From the NCBI RefSeq assembly GCF_003313505.1, contig NZ_QMHO01000010.1:108222-172221 (forward strand): 64,000 bases of DNA, given 5' to 3'. A program made the translations under genes and the position numbers. Position 1 is the first letter of the stretch. The number at the start of each line of letters is the position of its first letter. The notes under the pieces are model-generated. The model saw only the letters and a list, made by a program, of their open reading frames with translations. It searched no databases and was not told the origin of the DNA. Source of the stretch: Pedobacter nanyangensis (GTDB taxonomy: Bacteria; Bacteroidota; Bacteroidia; Sphingobacteriales; Sphingobacteriaceae). This document shows, one piece after another, positions 55,287 through 63,770 of the stretch.

Positions 55287-56705
55287 TTAAGCGTTCGTAC
55301 ACGATGCTTCTTTGCACCCGACTGTTTTACCCTCTACTGCTAACCATTCTTTCATACCGCCGGAAAAATTCTTTACGTTTTCAAAGCCGTTTTTAGCCAG
55401 TATGGAATAAGCGATTGCCGAACGGTCGCCCGCCTGACAATGGATGACCACCTGTTTGTCTTTACTGATTTTATCGAGGTTGTCCGGCAGGGTTCCGACA
55501 AAAACATTATCCGCACCGTCTATGTGTCCTGCCTCATATTCGGTTGCTCCCCGAACATCGACTATCTGCACATTATCCTGCCCGATGTAGGTCTTAAATT
55601 CGTCCAAAGCAATCACGTCTGCGCTCTGGAGTGCAATGCCCATATCGTTTACATCCGAAATGTAACCGTAGATGTTGTCCAAACCGATACGCATCAGCTT
55701 ACGGGTCAAATCTTCCATCTGGCTGTCATCAGCTACCAAAATAAACTGCTCCTGATAGTTCAGCAACCAACCGCACCACGTAGAAAAAGAGTTATTTCCC
55801 TGAATGTTCAGGCTACCGGGAATAAAGCCTTTAGCGAAATCTGCCTTATTGCGGGTATCTATTACCCTGATGCCTTTTTCATAGGCAGAAACAAATTGTT
55901 CTTTGGATAGCTTCGGGTGTTTCGGAACTTCTATCAAGAGTGGACGATAAACTTTGTTCAAATGCTTCATCGTTGCAAAATACTTCGGCGGCTCCGGCTG
56001 GTCGGCTAACAGGTATTCGGTAAATCCGTTTTCATCTTCGCTATACTGGAACGCCCAATTGCGGATTTTTTCGTACCCTACGGTAGAGCTATGCACCGCT
56101 CCCAAAGACTTACCACAAGCGGAGCCTGCCCCGTGTGCCGACCATACCTGAACGTATTCGGGAAGCGCAGCAAACTTTTTCAACGATTGGAACATCTGTT
56201 TGGCTCCGGCTTCTTTTGTTCCGATAAGTCCTGCGGCTTTCTCTAACAAATCAGGACGACCAATATCGCCGACAAATACAAAATCGCCTGTGAATACCAT
56301 AACGGGCTTGTCCGTTGCCGGATGGTCGGTCAGTAAAAAGCTGATGCTTTCGGGCGTGTGACCAGGTGTGTGCATTACCTCCAATGTGAGGTTGCCCACT
56401 CTAACCATATTGCCGTCTTTCAGCCCTTTGTGCGGGAATTGATATTGCCAGTTTTCGCCTCCCTCGTCCGAAAGGTACATCGTTGCCCCGGTTACTGCCG
56501 CCAGTTCCCTTGAACCGCAAAGAAAGTCTGCGTGTATGTGGGTTTCGGCAATGTGCGTGATGCGGATATTATTCTGCTTTGCGATTTCGAGATATACATC
56601 AATATCCCTTTGGGCATCTATTACGATTGCCTCGCCCGTAGCCTGACAGCCTATTACATAACTGCCCTGTGCCAAACTTTTATCATAAACGTGTTGAAAA
56701 AACAT
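55287..56705 (-). CDS. Persulfide dioxygenase-like MBL-fold hydrolase with two rhodanese domains
   Basis: 472 aa. The metallo-beta-lactamase domain (1-240) has THIAETHIHADFLCGSRELA (the HxHxD ligands), MHTPGHTPESISFLL and VFTGDFVFVGDIGRPDLLEK. Two rhodanese domains follow (about 265-360 and 370-465); the second has VVIHCQAGDRSAIAYSILAK with the active Cys, while the first lacks a clear one. Such enzymes oxidise glutathione or similar persulfide to sulfite and can transfer sulfane sulfur. Preceded by a Crp/Fnr-type site at 56775. First gene of a long operon. Confidence 0.93.
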   Translation of the reverse strand: MFFQHVYDKSLAQGSYVIGCQATGEAIVIDAQRDIDVYLEIAKQNNIRITHIAETHIHADFLCGSRELAAVTGATMYLSDEGGENWQYQFPHKGLKDGNMVRVGNLTLEVMHTPGHTPESISFLLTDHPATDKPVMVFTGDFVFVGDIGRPDLLEKAAGLIGTKEAGAKQMFQSLKKFAALPEYVQVWSAHGAGSACGKSLGAVHSSTVGYEKIRNWAFQYSEDENGFTEYLLADQPEPPKYFATMKHLNKVYRPLLIEVPKHPKLSKEQFVSAYEKGIRVIDTRNKADFAKGFIPGSLNIQGNNSFSTWCGWLLNYQEQFILVADDSQMEDLTRKLMRIGLDNIYGYISDVNDMGIALQSADVIALDEFKTYIGQDNVQIVDVRGATEYEAGHIDGADNVFVGTLPDNLDKISKDKQVVIHCQAGDRSAIAYSILAKNGFENVKNFSGGMKEWLAVEGKTVGCKEASCTNA

Positions 56706-56744
56706 ACTGATTTATTTTTATCGTTATCATTCTTTTTACTACTG

Positions 56745-56788
56745 CAAATTTCCGTTACTTATTTTTCCTGTACAGCTACTTTAGTTAC
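56745..56788 (-). promoter_or_regulatory. Crp/Fnr-type activated promoter of MBL-rhodanese operon
   Basis: On the minus strand GTAACTAAAGTAGC (56788-56775), 22 bp, GAAATTTG (56752-56745). The operator centre is 36.5 bp from the last base of the -7 element, identical to the two other sites in the module. No -33 TTTG is present, as expected for activator-dependent promoters. Confidence 0.75.
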
Positions 56789-56803
56789 ATAAGGACAGGA
56801 AGA

Positions 56804-58063
56804 CTACATTTTCCCTTTCATCATTTTATTCCAGTACATATAGGGGAGCATATATTTCTTTAGCAGCCACAACCGCCAATGCTCTTTGTAGCTGTTGAAC
56901 ACCAGCATAAATTTCAGCATAGGGTCGGGTGTAAACTCATTCTTATAATTAAACTCTGCGAGTGTCATTTTGCCGTACCCTGTAACCAATGGGCAGGACG
57001 AATACCCGTCATAAGATTTATTGTCTGCGGGCTTATGGGCAAGTAGTTTCAGGATATTATCCACCACTACGGGAGCCTGCTTGCGAATGGCTGCACCTGT
57101 TTTCGCCGTTGGCAATGCCGCTACGTCGCCCAATCCGAAAATGTTAGGGTATGTCTTGTGTTGCAGGCTGTTTATATCCACATTCAGCCATCCTGCCTCA
57201 TTGCACAAACCTGATTTTATCAGAAATCCGGGAGCAACCTGCGGGGGAGCCAAATGCAGGAAATCAAACGGTATTTCAATGACGGATTGCCCCTGTACCC
57301 GTTCTCCTAAAACATTGCCCTCGTTGACCACACACTTGTTTTCATCGGGTGCGATGTTCTGGAAATAGGCAATTTTCTTGTCGGGGTCAATCTTTACCGG
57401 GGCATAGAATGGTTTGAAATGAACGTTATACCGATGGATAACTTTCATGAGTGTTTCGGCAATAACCTTTACGCCGAAAATGACTGAACCCGGCGTGGCA
57501 AACACCACATTTGTTTTTTTATCCAGTCCTTTCCTTTTGAAATAATCTGCCGCCAGATACATAATCTTCTGTGGTGCGCCACCACATTTAATGGGTGTGG
57601 TGGGCTGTGTAAAAATGGCGTTGCCTCCTTTGAAGCCCTGCAAGCATTTCCACGTATATTCAGGGTCTATGTAGTTGCTGCAAACTACGCCTTTGGCAAG
57701 GGCTTCTTCCAAGCCAGCTATCAATGAAAGGTCGTACACAAGCCCCGCAGCTACGATTAAGTAATCATAACCGATGCTGCCGCATTTTTCTGTTTCCACC
57801 TTGTTTTCTTCGGGGCGGAGTATCGTTGCCTTGTCTTTAATCCATTCCACGCCGGAGGGAATGAGCGATGCTTCTTCCCTGATGGTCTTCTCCATTTTGT
57901 AAGTGCCTGCACCTACCAATGTAAAAGCGGGCTGATAGTAGTGCTTTTCGGACGGTTCAATAATGGCAATGGATAAACCGGGTTGCTTGTTCTTTAATTG
58001 AGCAGCAACCATAATACCTCCCGTACCTCCGCCAATAATGAGTATTTGAAAATGCTTTTCCAT
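56804..58063 (-). CDS. sqr: Sulfide:quinone oxidoreductase
   Basis: 419 aa. FAD-binding ILIIGGGTGGIMVAAQLKNK at the N-terminus. Redox Cys in PTTPIKCGGAPQKIMYLAAD and near the C-terminus SSCPLVTGYGKMTLAEFNYK, and a third at VVCSNYIDP, matching the SQR active site. FGLGDVAALPTAKTGAAIRK binds FAD. It is membrane-associated (basic C-terminus YMYWNKMMKGKM) and oxidises sulfide to persulfide with electrons to quinone. It follows the TauE gene by 12 bp. Confidence 0.94.
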   Translation of the reverse strand: MEKHFQILIIGGGTGGIMVAAQLKNKQPGLSIAIIEPSEKHYYQPAFTLVGAGTYKMEKTIREEASLIPSGVEWIKDKATILRPEENKVETEKCGSIGYDYLIVAAGLVYDLSLIAGLEEALAKGVVCSNYIDPEYTWKCLQGFKGGNAIFTQPTTPIKCGGAPQKIMYLAADYFKRKGLDKKTNVVFATPGSVIFGVKVIAETLMKVIHRYNVHFKPFYAPVKIDPDKKIAYFQNIAPDENKCVVNEGNVLGERVQGQSVIEIPFDFLHLAPPQVAPGFLIKSGLCNEAGWLNVDINSLQHKTYPNIFGLGDVAALPTAKTGAAIRKQAPVVVDNILKLLAHKPADNKSYDGYSSCPLVTGYGKMTLAEFNYKNEFTPDPMLKFMLVFNSYKEHWRLWLLKKYMLPYMYWNKMMKGKM

Positions 58064-58075
58064 ATGACAATGATT

Positions 58076-58873
58076 TTAGTGTAACAATGTTTCCTTAACG
58101 ATGATGTAGATGCCCATTACCAGCACAAACCATCCGAAAGCGGGCTTCAACTTGGAAGCCTTTATTTTTGTAGAAAGGTAACTGCCTATCAGTATGCCGA
58201 TGATGGCAATGGAAGCGATGCTTAATAGAAAGCCCCATTGTACGGAAGTATGGGGCAGGGAAAATAGGAAGCCCATTAAAGAGTTGATGGAAATAATGAC
58301 CAATGATGTGCCTACGGCTGTTTTCATCGGCAATTTCAGCAGGTTTACCAAAGCAGGGATTATCAGGAAGCCACCGCCTGCGCCAATCAGTCCGGTTATC
58401 ACGCCGATAAAAATTCCCTGTAATAGAATTTGCAGATAATTGAATTGTTGCTTTTGTAATGCTTCATCATCTTCCTTTCTGATTTTTTTTATCATACTGT
58501 AAGATGCTGCAATCATCAGTATGGCAAAGAGCAGCATCAACAGCATATTCTTGGTTATGGTGTAGTTCCCGATAGTGAAGACCTCTTGCGGGATAGCCGG
58601 AAGTACATATTCCCTTGTCAAAAAAATAGATGCAATGGACGGAATACCGAAAACAAGTGCTGTTTTGATACTGACCAATCCTTTTTTGAAATAAGAGAAT
58701 GAACCGACAACGCTCGTTGAGCCAACGATGAAAAGGGAGTAAGCGGTAGCCAATACTGCATCAAGGCTAAACAGGTAAACCAGTACAGGAACAGTCAGAA
58801 TACTGCCACCGCCACCGATTAGCCCTAAAGAAATACCAATAAAAATTGATGCCGAATACCCTGCTATATCCAT
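58076..58873 (-). CDS. TauE/SafE-family anion exporter
   Basis: 265 aa from the ATG at 58873 (MDIAGYSASIFIGISLGLIG). A 13-residue upstream extension is open but would include the promoter. About eight membrane spans; the two family repeats are ISLGLIGGGGSILTVPVLVY and FIGVITGLIGAGGGFLIIPA. Exports sulfite or related sulfur oxyanions, fitting the product of persulfide dioxygenase. Transcribed with sqr. Confidence 0.9.
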   Translation of the reverse strand: MDIAGYSASIFIGISLGLIGGGGSILTVPVLVYLFSLDAVLATAYSLFIVGSTSVVGSFSYFKKGLVSIKTALVFGIPSIASIFLTREYVLPAIPQEVFTIGNYTITKNMLLMLLFAILMIAASYSMIKKIRKEDDEALQKQQFNYLQILLQGIFIGVITGLIGAGGGFLIIPALVNLLKLPMKTAVGTSLVIISINSLMGFLFSLPHTSVQWGFLLSIASIAIIGILIGSYLSTKIKASKLKPAFGWFVLVMGIYIIVKETLLH

Positions 58874-58893
58874 AGATTTCTGAATTGATACTA

Positions 58894-58937
58894 CAAATTT
58901 GCACCAATCCAAAAACCTGTACAGTTACATTTGTTAC
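58894..58937 (-). promoter_or_regulatory. Crp/Fnr-type activated promoter of tauE-sqr
   Basis: On the minus strand GTAACAAATGTAAC (58937-58924), 22 bp, CAAATTTG (58901-58894). The operator overlaps the last codon of the Crp/Fnr gene. Centre-to-element distance 36.5 bp, as in the other two. Confidence 0.78.
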
Positions 58938-59557
58938 ATAAGGGTGATTTTGTTCCTGCCCAATCGAACCGTCCCCATTTCTTCCAACTGTTTCAGCAGC
59001 CTCGACACGACTACACGGGCAGTACCCAATTCATTGGCTAATTGTTCGTGGGTAATGTTCAGGATATTATTTCCGGTAAGTTCCTGCTTCTTGCGCAGCA
59101 GAGCCAATAAGCGTTCATCTATCTTTTTAAAAGTGATGGCATTGACTATTTCTAAAAGTTCCTCGAAACGCTTGTGGTACAAACGGAAGATATAGTCCAG
59201 CCATTGGGGGTACTCTTTGATGAACAAGGCTACTTTATCCATTGGCAAAAAAAGGATTTCTGCATCCTCTTCCACTTCGGCTTTGACCTTGCTTGTTTCA
59301 TTGTGCATCCCACCCAAAAATGACATAATGCAGCTTTCTCCGGCTTTGATGTAATACAGCAAAATCTCCCTGCCGTCTTCTTCTGTTCGGATAACTTTAA
59401 GGGTTCCTTTAGTAACAATAGGAATAGAACGAATGGATGAATTTTCATTCAGAATAACGCTTCCTGCTTCATATTCTTTTCGTATGCTGTTTTCATAGAG
59501 TTTCCCCACCAATTCAGGAGAGGATTTAAATTCTGTTATCTGTTCCAATGGTTCCAT
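58934..59557 (-). CDS. Crp/Fnr-family transcriptional activator
   Basis: 207 aa from the ATG at 59557 (MEPLEQITEFKSSPELVGKL). A cyclic-nucleotide-like beta-roll (about 25-125) is followed by a long dimer helix and a C-terminal winged HTH (ITHEQLANELGTARVVVSRL then LKQLEEMGTVRLGRNKITLM). There is no N-terminal Cys cluster, so no FNR-type Fe-S cluster; only one Cys (GESCIMSF). It stands upstream of tauE-sqr, and matching operators lie at its own promoter, at tauE and at the MBL-rhodanese operon. Ligand unknown. Confidence 0.92.
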   Translation of the reverse strand: MEPLEQITEFKSSPELVGKLYENSIRKEYEAGSVILNENSSIRSIPIVTKGTLKVIRTEEDGREILLYYIKAGESCIMSFLGGMHNETSKVKAEVEEDAEILFLPMDKVALFIKEYPQWLDYIFRLYHKRFEELLEIVNAITFKKIDERLLALLRKKQELTGNNILNITHEQLANELGTARVVVSRLLKQLEEMGTVRLGRNKITLM

Positions 59558-59633
59558 CTGCAAATTTTTAAGGCTTACTTATTCATAATACGGTTATATA
59601 TCTGCTAATTACCATATTGAAATACGCAACCTG

Positions 59634-59677
59634 CAAATTTACACAATCTGCTTGCTATATACGGTAACTTTTGTTAC
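59634..59677 (-). promoter_or_regulatory. Crp/Fnr-type activated promoter of the regulator gene
   Basis: On the minus strand GTAACAAAAGTTAC (59677-59664), arms perfect inverted repeats, 22 bp, TAAATTTG (59641-59634). Implies autoregulation. Confidence 0.78.
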
Positions 59678-59690
59678 AAAATGAATGATT

Positions 59691-61691
59691 TTATCCCTCT
59701 TGCACCAAATGCTGCAAGTTCGGGTCGTTCTTGATGCGTTCCATTTCACTTACAACAATAGTCAGGATGTCTGATTTTATCTGTTTGTAATTGCTTTCAA
59801 TTTGCTGTTTCATTTTATCCTCGCCCTGTTCATCTACAAAAGATAGGATTTGTGGTATTTGCTGATAGGCTTTAGTTTCGGCAGCTACCTTTTCATTATC
59901 CACTACAATTTCGGCGTGGAAAATCTTTTGCTCAATGCGTTCCTCAAAGTTATCTGATACAGAACCTACAAACATACCCTGCGTTAAGGTTGAAATTTTG
60001 GAAGCCGGAATAAGGCTGTCTAACTGTGTAGAAATAGAGGTGGATTTATCATTACGGTTGATCGTCATACTCTGCCTTTTCTGCAATACTTTTCCAAAGC
60101 GTTCAGATAGGCTCTTTGCAGTTTCGCCCACAACCTGCCCGCTAAAAATATTACCGACCGTGTTCTGAATAACCTTAGCTTCTTTATCGCCATAATCCCG
60201 TATTAATTGACTAAAATCCTGAAAGCCCAAACATACAGCCACCTTATTACTTCTCGCCGTTGCGATAAGATTGTCCAGTCCCCTGAAATAAATCGTGGGC
60301 AATTCGTCTATGATAACGGAACTCTTTAATTGCCCTTTTTTATTAATGAGCTTTACAATTCTTGAATTGTACAAACCCAATGCTGCGGAGTAAATGTTTT
60401 GGCGGTCGGGATTATTACCCACGCACAAAATTTTAGGCGCTGCCGGGTTATTGATGTCTAATGAAAAATCATCGCCTGTCATAACCCAATACAATTGTGG
60501 GCTAATCATTCTTGATAACGGAATTTTTGCCGATGCAATCTGTCCCTGTAATTGGTCTTGTGCGCCGCCCTGCCACGCATCCATAAAGGGCGATAAATAA
60601 TTTTCCAGTTCAGGATATGATGTCAATATTGTAAATACGTCTGCGTATTTTTTATTCAGCAATTCAATAGCGTGAGGGAAAGTGCAATGCTTGCCATTAT
60701 CATAAATTTTCAAAAACCAAATAATGGCAGCAAGCAGGATAATCGGGCTTTCCACGAAAAAATCGCCTTGCTTCTGTATCCACGACCTGTTGAGGTTCAG
60801 CATTATGGTATAAGCCGCTTCGTAGGCATCGGATATATCCGTCATAAAATCGGGATTGAGTGGATTGCAACGGTGGCTCTTGCGTGGGTCGTCAAAATTT
60901 ATCACGTAAAATTTTGGCTGAACTTTGTATTTATCCCTGTGCTTCAGCAAATGATTGTAAGCGATGGTAGAAAGGTCGTCGAATTTGAAATCGTAGATGT
61001 ACATACTAAAGCCTTTCTCAATCTGCTGCTTGATATAGTTGTTTACGATGGCATACGATTTACCGGAACCCGGAGTACCCAACACGATGGATGCCCTGAA
61101 AGGATTTACAATGTTTATCCAACCGTTGTTCCATTTGCCTTTGTAGTAAAATTTGGTGGGCAGGTTGACGGAGTATTCATTTTCCATCAATTTGGTTTCC
61201 TGCTGGAAGCTCTCGTTTTCATTATTGAAAACGTCGTCCATCAGGTTAGTGCGCAGCAATCGGCTCATCCATACACCAGCCATCAGTAAGGCGATATAGC
61301 CTGACGATATAGTCAGCATATACAGGAATGTGCCTGTTGCCGGGGATAGTTTTAGCAATGGCGTGTTGAGAAAGAACAATACAAAACCAATCCCCAAAGC
61401 CACATAGATTTTGCTCCACGTAATTTTTTCATCTTTAACGCCCTTAGTTCCCAAACAGCTCAACGCCAGCAATACTAATGCAAAGGCTTTGGTATAAAGG
61501 GTATGCGAAAACAGCCCTGCTGTTCGCTGAAAATTGCCCAATATTTTGTTGATTAATTCTAATGTCCAGCCACGTTCTATAAAGAACCCGTAACAGAACC
61601 AATACAAGTGCATCAACACTATGATGATACTTACTGCACGCATAAAAGCCATTATTTTGGCTAAGCCTCTTAAATCGTCTTCTCCCTGCAT
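59691..61691 (-). CDS. mobC: Conjugation coupling protein (MobC/TraG family)
   Basis: 666 aa. Four N-terminal membrane spans (about 15-35, 65-85, 90-110, 125-150). Walker A VLGTPGSGKSYAIVNNYIKQ near residue 200, Walker B SSVIIDELPTIYFRGL, and VCLGFQDFSQLIRDYGDKEA: the VirD4/TraG ATPase of Bacteroidota mobile elements. It docks the relaxase-DNA complex to the type IV secretion system. Downstream in the module of MobB and MobA. Confidence 0.93.
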   Translation of the reverse strand: MQGEDDLRGLAKIMAFMRAVSIIIVLMHLYWFCYGFFIERGWTLELINKILGNFQRTAGLFSHTLYTKAFALVLLALSCLGTKGVKDEKITWSKIYVALGIGFVLFFLNTPLLKLSPATGTFLYMLTISSGYIALLMAGVWMSRLLRTNLMDDVFNNENESFQQETKLMENEYSVNLPTKFYYKGKWNNGWINIVNPFRASIVLGTPGSGKSYAIVNNYIKQQIEKGFSMYIYDFKFDDLSTIAYNHLLKHRDKYKVQPKFYVINFDDPRKSHRCNPLNPDFMTDISDAYEAAYTIMLNLNRSWIQKQGDFFVESPIILLAAIIWFLKIYDNGKHCTFPHAIELLNKKYADVFTILTSYPELENYLSPFMDAWQGGAQDQLQGQIASAKIPLSRMISPQLYWVMTGDDFSLDINNPAAPKILCVGNNPDRQNIYSAALGLYNSRIVKLINKKGQLKSSVIIDELPTIYFRGLDNLIATARSNKVAVCLGFQDFSQLIRDYGDKEAKVIQNTVGNIFSGQVVGETAKSLSERFGKVLQKRQSMTINRNDKSTSISTQLDSLIPASKISTLTQGMFVGSVSDNFEERIEQKIFHAEIVVDNEKVAAETKAYQQIPQILSFVDEQGEDKMKQQIESNYKQIKSDILTIVVSEMERIKNDPNLQHLVQEG

Positions 61692-61754
61692 TTTTATAAA
61701 ATTTTAAATGTTCGGGCGTGAATTTATGGGCTGTATAGTGCGGTTATAAGAAGG

Positions 61755-61800
61755 TGGCAGTCAGTGGCATTAAATGGCAGTGTTTGGCTGTAAGTGGCTC
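61755..61800. repeat. Five TGGC units at exact 10-bp period
   Basis: TGGC starts at 61755, 61765, 61775, 61785 and 61795; the first units read TGGCAGTCAG, TGGCATTAAA, TGGCAGTGTT, TGGCTGTAAG. They lie in the intergenic DNA between divergent mobC and the 61903 ORF. A helically phased protein-binding array is likely, for instance for a regulator or part of an origin of transfer. Confidence 0.65.
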
Positions 61801-61902
61801 TAATCCTTTGCAGATAATCCAATCATTTTTTTTAAATTTAAAATTGTGAAAGTCATTTTGCTTTTCTCTTTATTTGAAAGCAAGATTTTAAAGTGGAATG
61901 CT

Positions 61903-62460
61903 ATGAATTGGAACATTCCAGATGCGTATCCCGGAGAAACTGAAGAAGAATATGAAATTCGGAAAAGCGGAGAAAGCCAAGCTGCTACCGGATTAATGTC
62001 GGGGATCATAAAGTTTTTTCTTTTCGTCCTGAAAATTGGGGCAATTTTCGGTGTGTTCTTTTATGCCGGATTTTTACTCTCACAAAAATTGTGGGGCAAA
62101 GAAACTGATCACTTTAAAGTTTGGGGCTTCTCCATCTTATTTGCCTACTTTATTTTTTGCATCGTTTACTTTTTAAAAGGAGTTGTTATCGGGTTACGGA
62201 GAAAGAACCGGAAGGTATGGGTATTGCCCTGGGCAATCTGTGTGCTGCTATGCTGTATAGTTCCTGCATTTATCATAAAATCAATAGTAGCCGGAATGTT
62301 CAGTATTACTGAACGGGAAAGTATCTTGTTTATCGGGTTAAGCTGGGGAGCGTTCGTCCTTTCTGCATTATACATCTACAATATTTATCAGTTCAAAACA
62401 CCTACTGCACCTGAGATTTTGCAGTGGAGTTATGCTTTGGGGTTTAAAGTTTCTTCATAA
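61903..62460 (+). CDS. Four-span membrane protein, unknown
   Basis: 185 aa from the ATG at 61903 (MNWNIPDAYPGETEEEYEIR); an upstream GTG at 61846 gives a less natural start. Acidic N-terminus, then about four spans (GIIKFFLFVLKIGAIFGVFF; FSILFAYFIFCIVYFLKG; WVLPWAICVLLCCIVPAFII; GLSWGAFVLSALYIYN). The only plus-strand gene in the mobilization cluster. No family recognised. Confidence 0.7.
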   Translation: MNWNIPDAYPGETEEEYEIRKSGESQAATGLMSGIIKFFLFVLKIGAIFGVFFYAGFLLSQKLWGKETDHFKVWGFSILFAYFIFCIVYFLKGVVIGLRRKNRKVWVLPWAICVLLCCIVPAFIIKSIVAGMFSITERESILFIGLSWGAFVLSALYIYNIYQFKTPTAPEILQWSYALGFKVSS

Positions 62461-62478
62461 CCTACGCCGAAAAAGCTA

Positions 62479-63768
62479 TTACTGACCTCGCTTGCGTTTA
62501 CGCTTCTTTTTCATTCTGTTAGCAAAATCCTGTTCCTCGTAATCCTCTTCCTGTGCTTCGGGAATTAGCAAACCGCCCAATGCTTCAACCAAACTGTCTT
62601 CGGGTTTATCGGTATTTAAGAAGTCAAATAACTGATGAGGTTTTTCGGCAGGTAAATCGTTCGTATCGTTTGACTGTGATATTTTGGATTGCGCCTCGGC
62701 AGGCTCTTTTAATTCCGGTTTTATGTTGTTGTTCCAATAATCATTAAATATGTTGGCAGAAAGTTCTTTTGCCAGCCGTGAGCCGTTCCATACCGTTTTA
62801 GAATTGTGGTCGATGAATGTCATACCGTAGATCCGTCCGGTATCGTTTCTGCGTACCACTACATTAATTCCCTGTTCGCCTAATTGTTTTTTAAAAGCCT
62901 GTTCATCACTTGTGGTTTGCAAGGCAATGGTAACGGCTGATTTTAAAGTCTGCTTAGTTGGGTGGTCTTTCAAAGCTGTTTTGCATTTCGCAAAATGCAA
63001 TTCCAAACCTGCCAGTCCTGCACTTTTTCCAAACAAAGAAGCCTTGAACGGATGTCCGGCTCTTTCTCCTTTTTCATTCAATGGAATGTACAACAAACCC
63101 TGCTGTGCCTTGCCGTGTAACTCTCCCTCCACTTTTTCAGTAGTAGTATTAAACAGGGAAAGCAAGGCATTGTATTCGCCCAAAGTCTGGAACTGATAAT
63201 AGTTTGGCAGATGGCGGACTACTGAAGCGATTTGGCTTTTGACATCGCCAGCCTTGTAATTTACAGGACGAAAAACCTTGTCATTGTGCTGACGTTCCTT
63301 GTCCGTAGCAGGTATTAAATGGTGTTGCTTTTCGAGTTCACGGCAAACATTCATAGATCGCATTTTCTCGAACTTGTCCGAAATCTTTTTGCCGTTTTCG
63401 TCCACGCAAACCGAAACAATATGAATGTGGCTACGGTCAATATCGGTATGCTTGAATACGATAAAAGGCTGTTCGCCGTAGCCCATTTCACGCATATACT
63501 GCTGTGCCATTTCCCGAAATTTATCATCACTAACGGTATCATTCGGGTCGGGATTGAGCGAAATATGCAGCGTATGTTTTTCCGTATTGCGGTTTGCCAG
63601 CAGATAGGGAGCGAAAGATTGGGCTAATTGTGCGACGGTATATTGTCCGTTTGCGGTTTCAATAATCTTATTAACGAACAAAATTTGCCCGTTTTCCTTT
63701 TCGATTTTCAGGTTGTTATACGCCAACGCACCGTATAAATTTTCACTTCTTCCGATTTTAGCTATCAT
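62479..63768 (-). CDS. mobB: Relaxase (MobB type)
   Basis: 429 aa. N-terminal MIAKIGRSENLYGALAYNNL, the relaxase HUH-like motif FKHTDIDRSHIHIVSVCVDE (HIHIVS) and THLISLN-like HTLHISLNPDP. A linker and a basic C-terminal tail (MKKKRKRKRGQ) follow. It nicks and carries DNA at the origin of transfer in Bacteroidota conjugative elements. MobA lies 2 bp upstream. Confidence 0.93.
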   Translation of the reverse strand: MIAKIGRSENLYGALAYNNLKIEKENGQILFVNKIIETANGQYTVAQLAQSFAPYLLANRNTEKHTLHISLNPDPNDTVSDDKFREMAQQYMREMGYGEQPFIVFKHTDIDRSHIHIVSVCVDENGKKISDKFEKMRSMNVCRELEKQHHLIPATDKERQHNDKVFRPVNYKAGDVKSQIASVVRHLPNYYQFQTLGEYNALLSLFNTTTEKVEGELHGKAQQGLLYIPLNEKGERAGHPFKASLFGKSAGLAGLELHFAKCKTALKDHPTKQTLKSAVTIALQTTSDEQAFKKQLGEQGINVVVRRNDTGRIYGMTFIDHNSKTVWNGSRLAKELSANIFNDYWNNNIKPELKEPAEAQSKISQSNDTNDLPAEKPHQLFDFLNTDKPEDSLVEALGGLLIPEAQEEDYEEQDFANRMKKKRKRKRGQ

Positions 63769-63770
63769 TT

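Noticed and set aside
61755..61800. Phased TGGC array as a CRISPR
   Set aside because: Units are only 10 bp with no spacer-length gaps and there are no cas genes.
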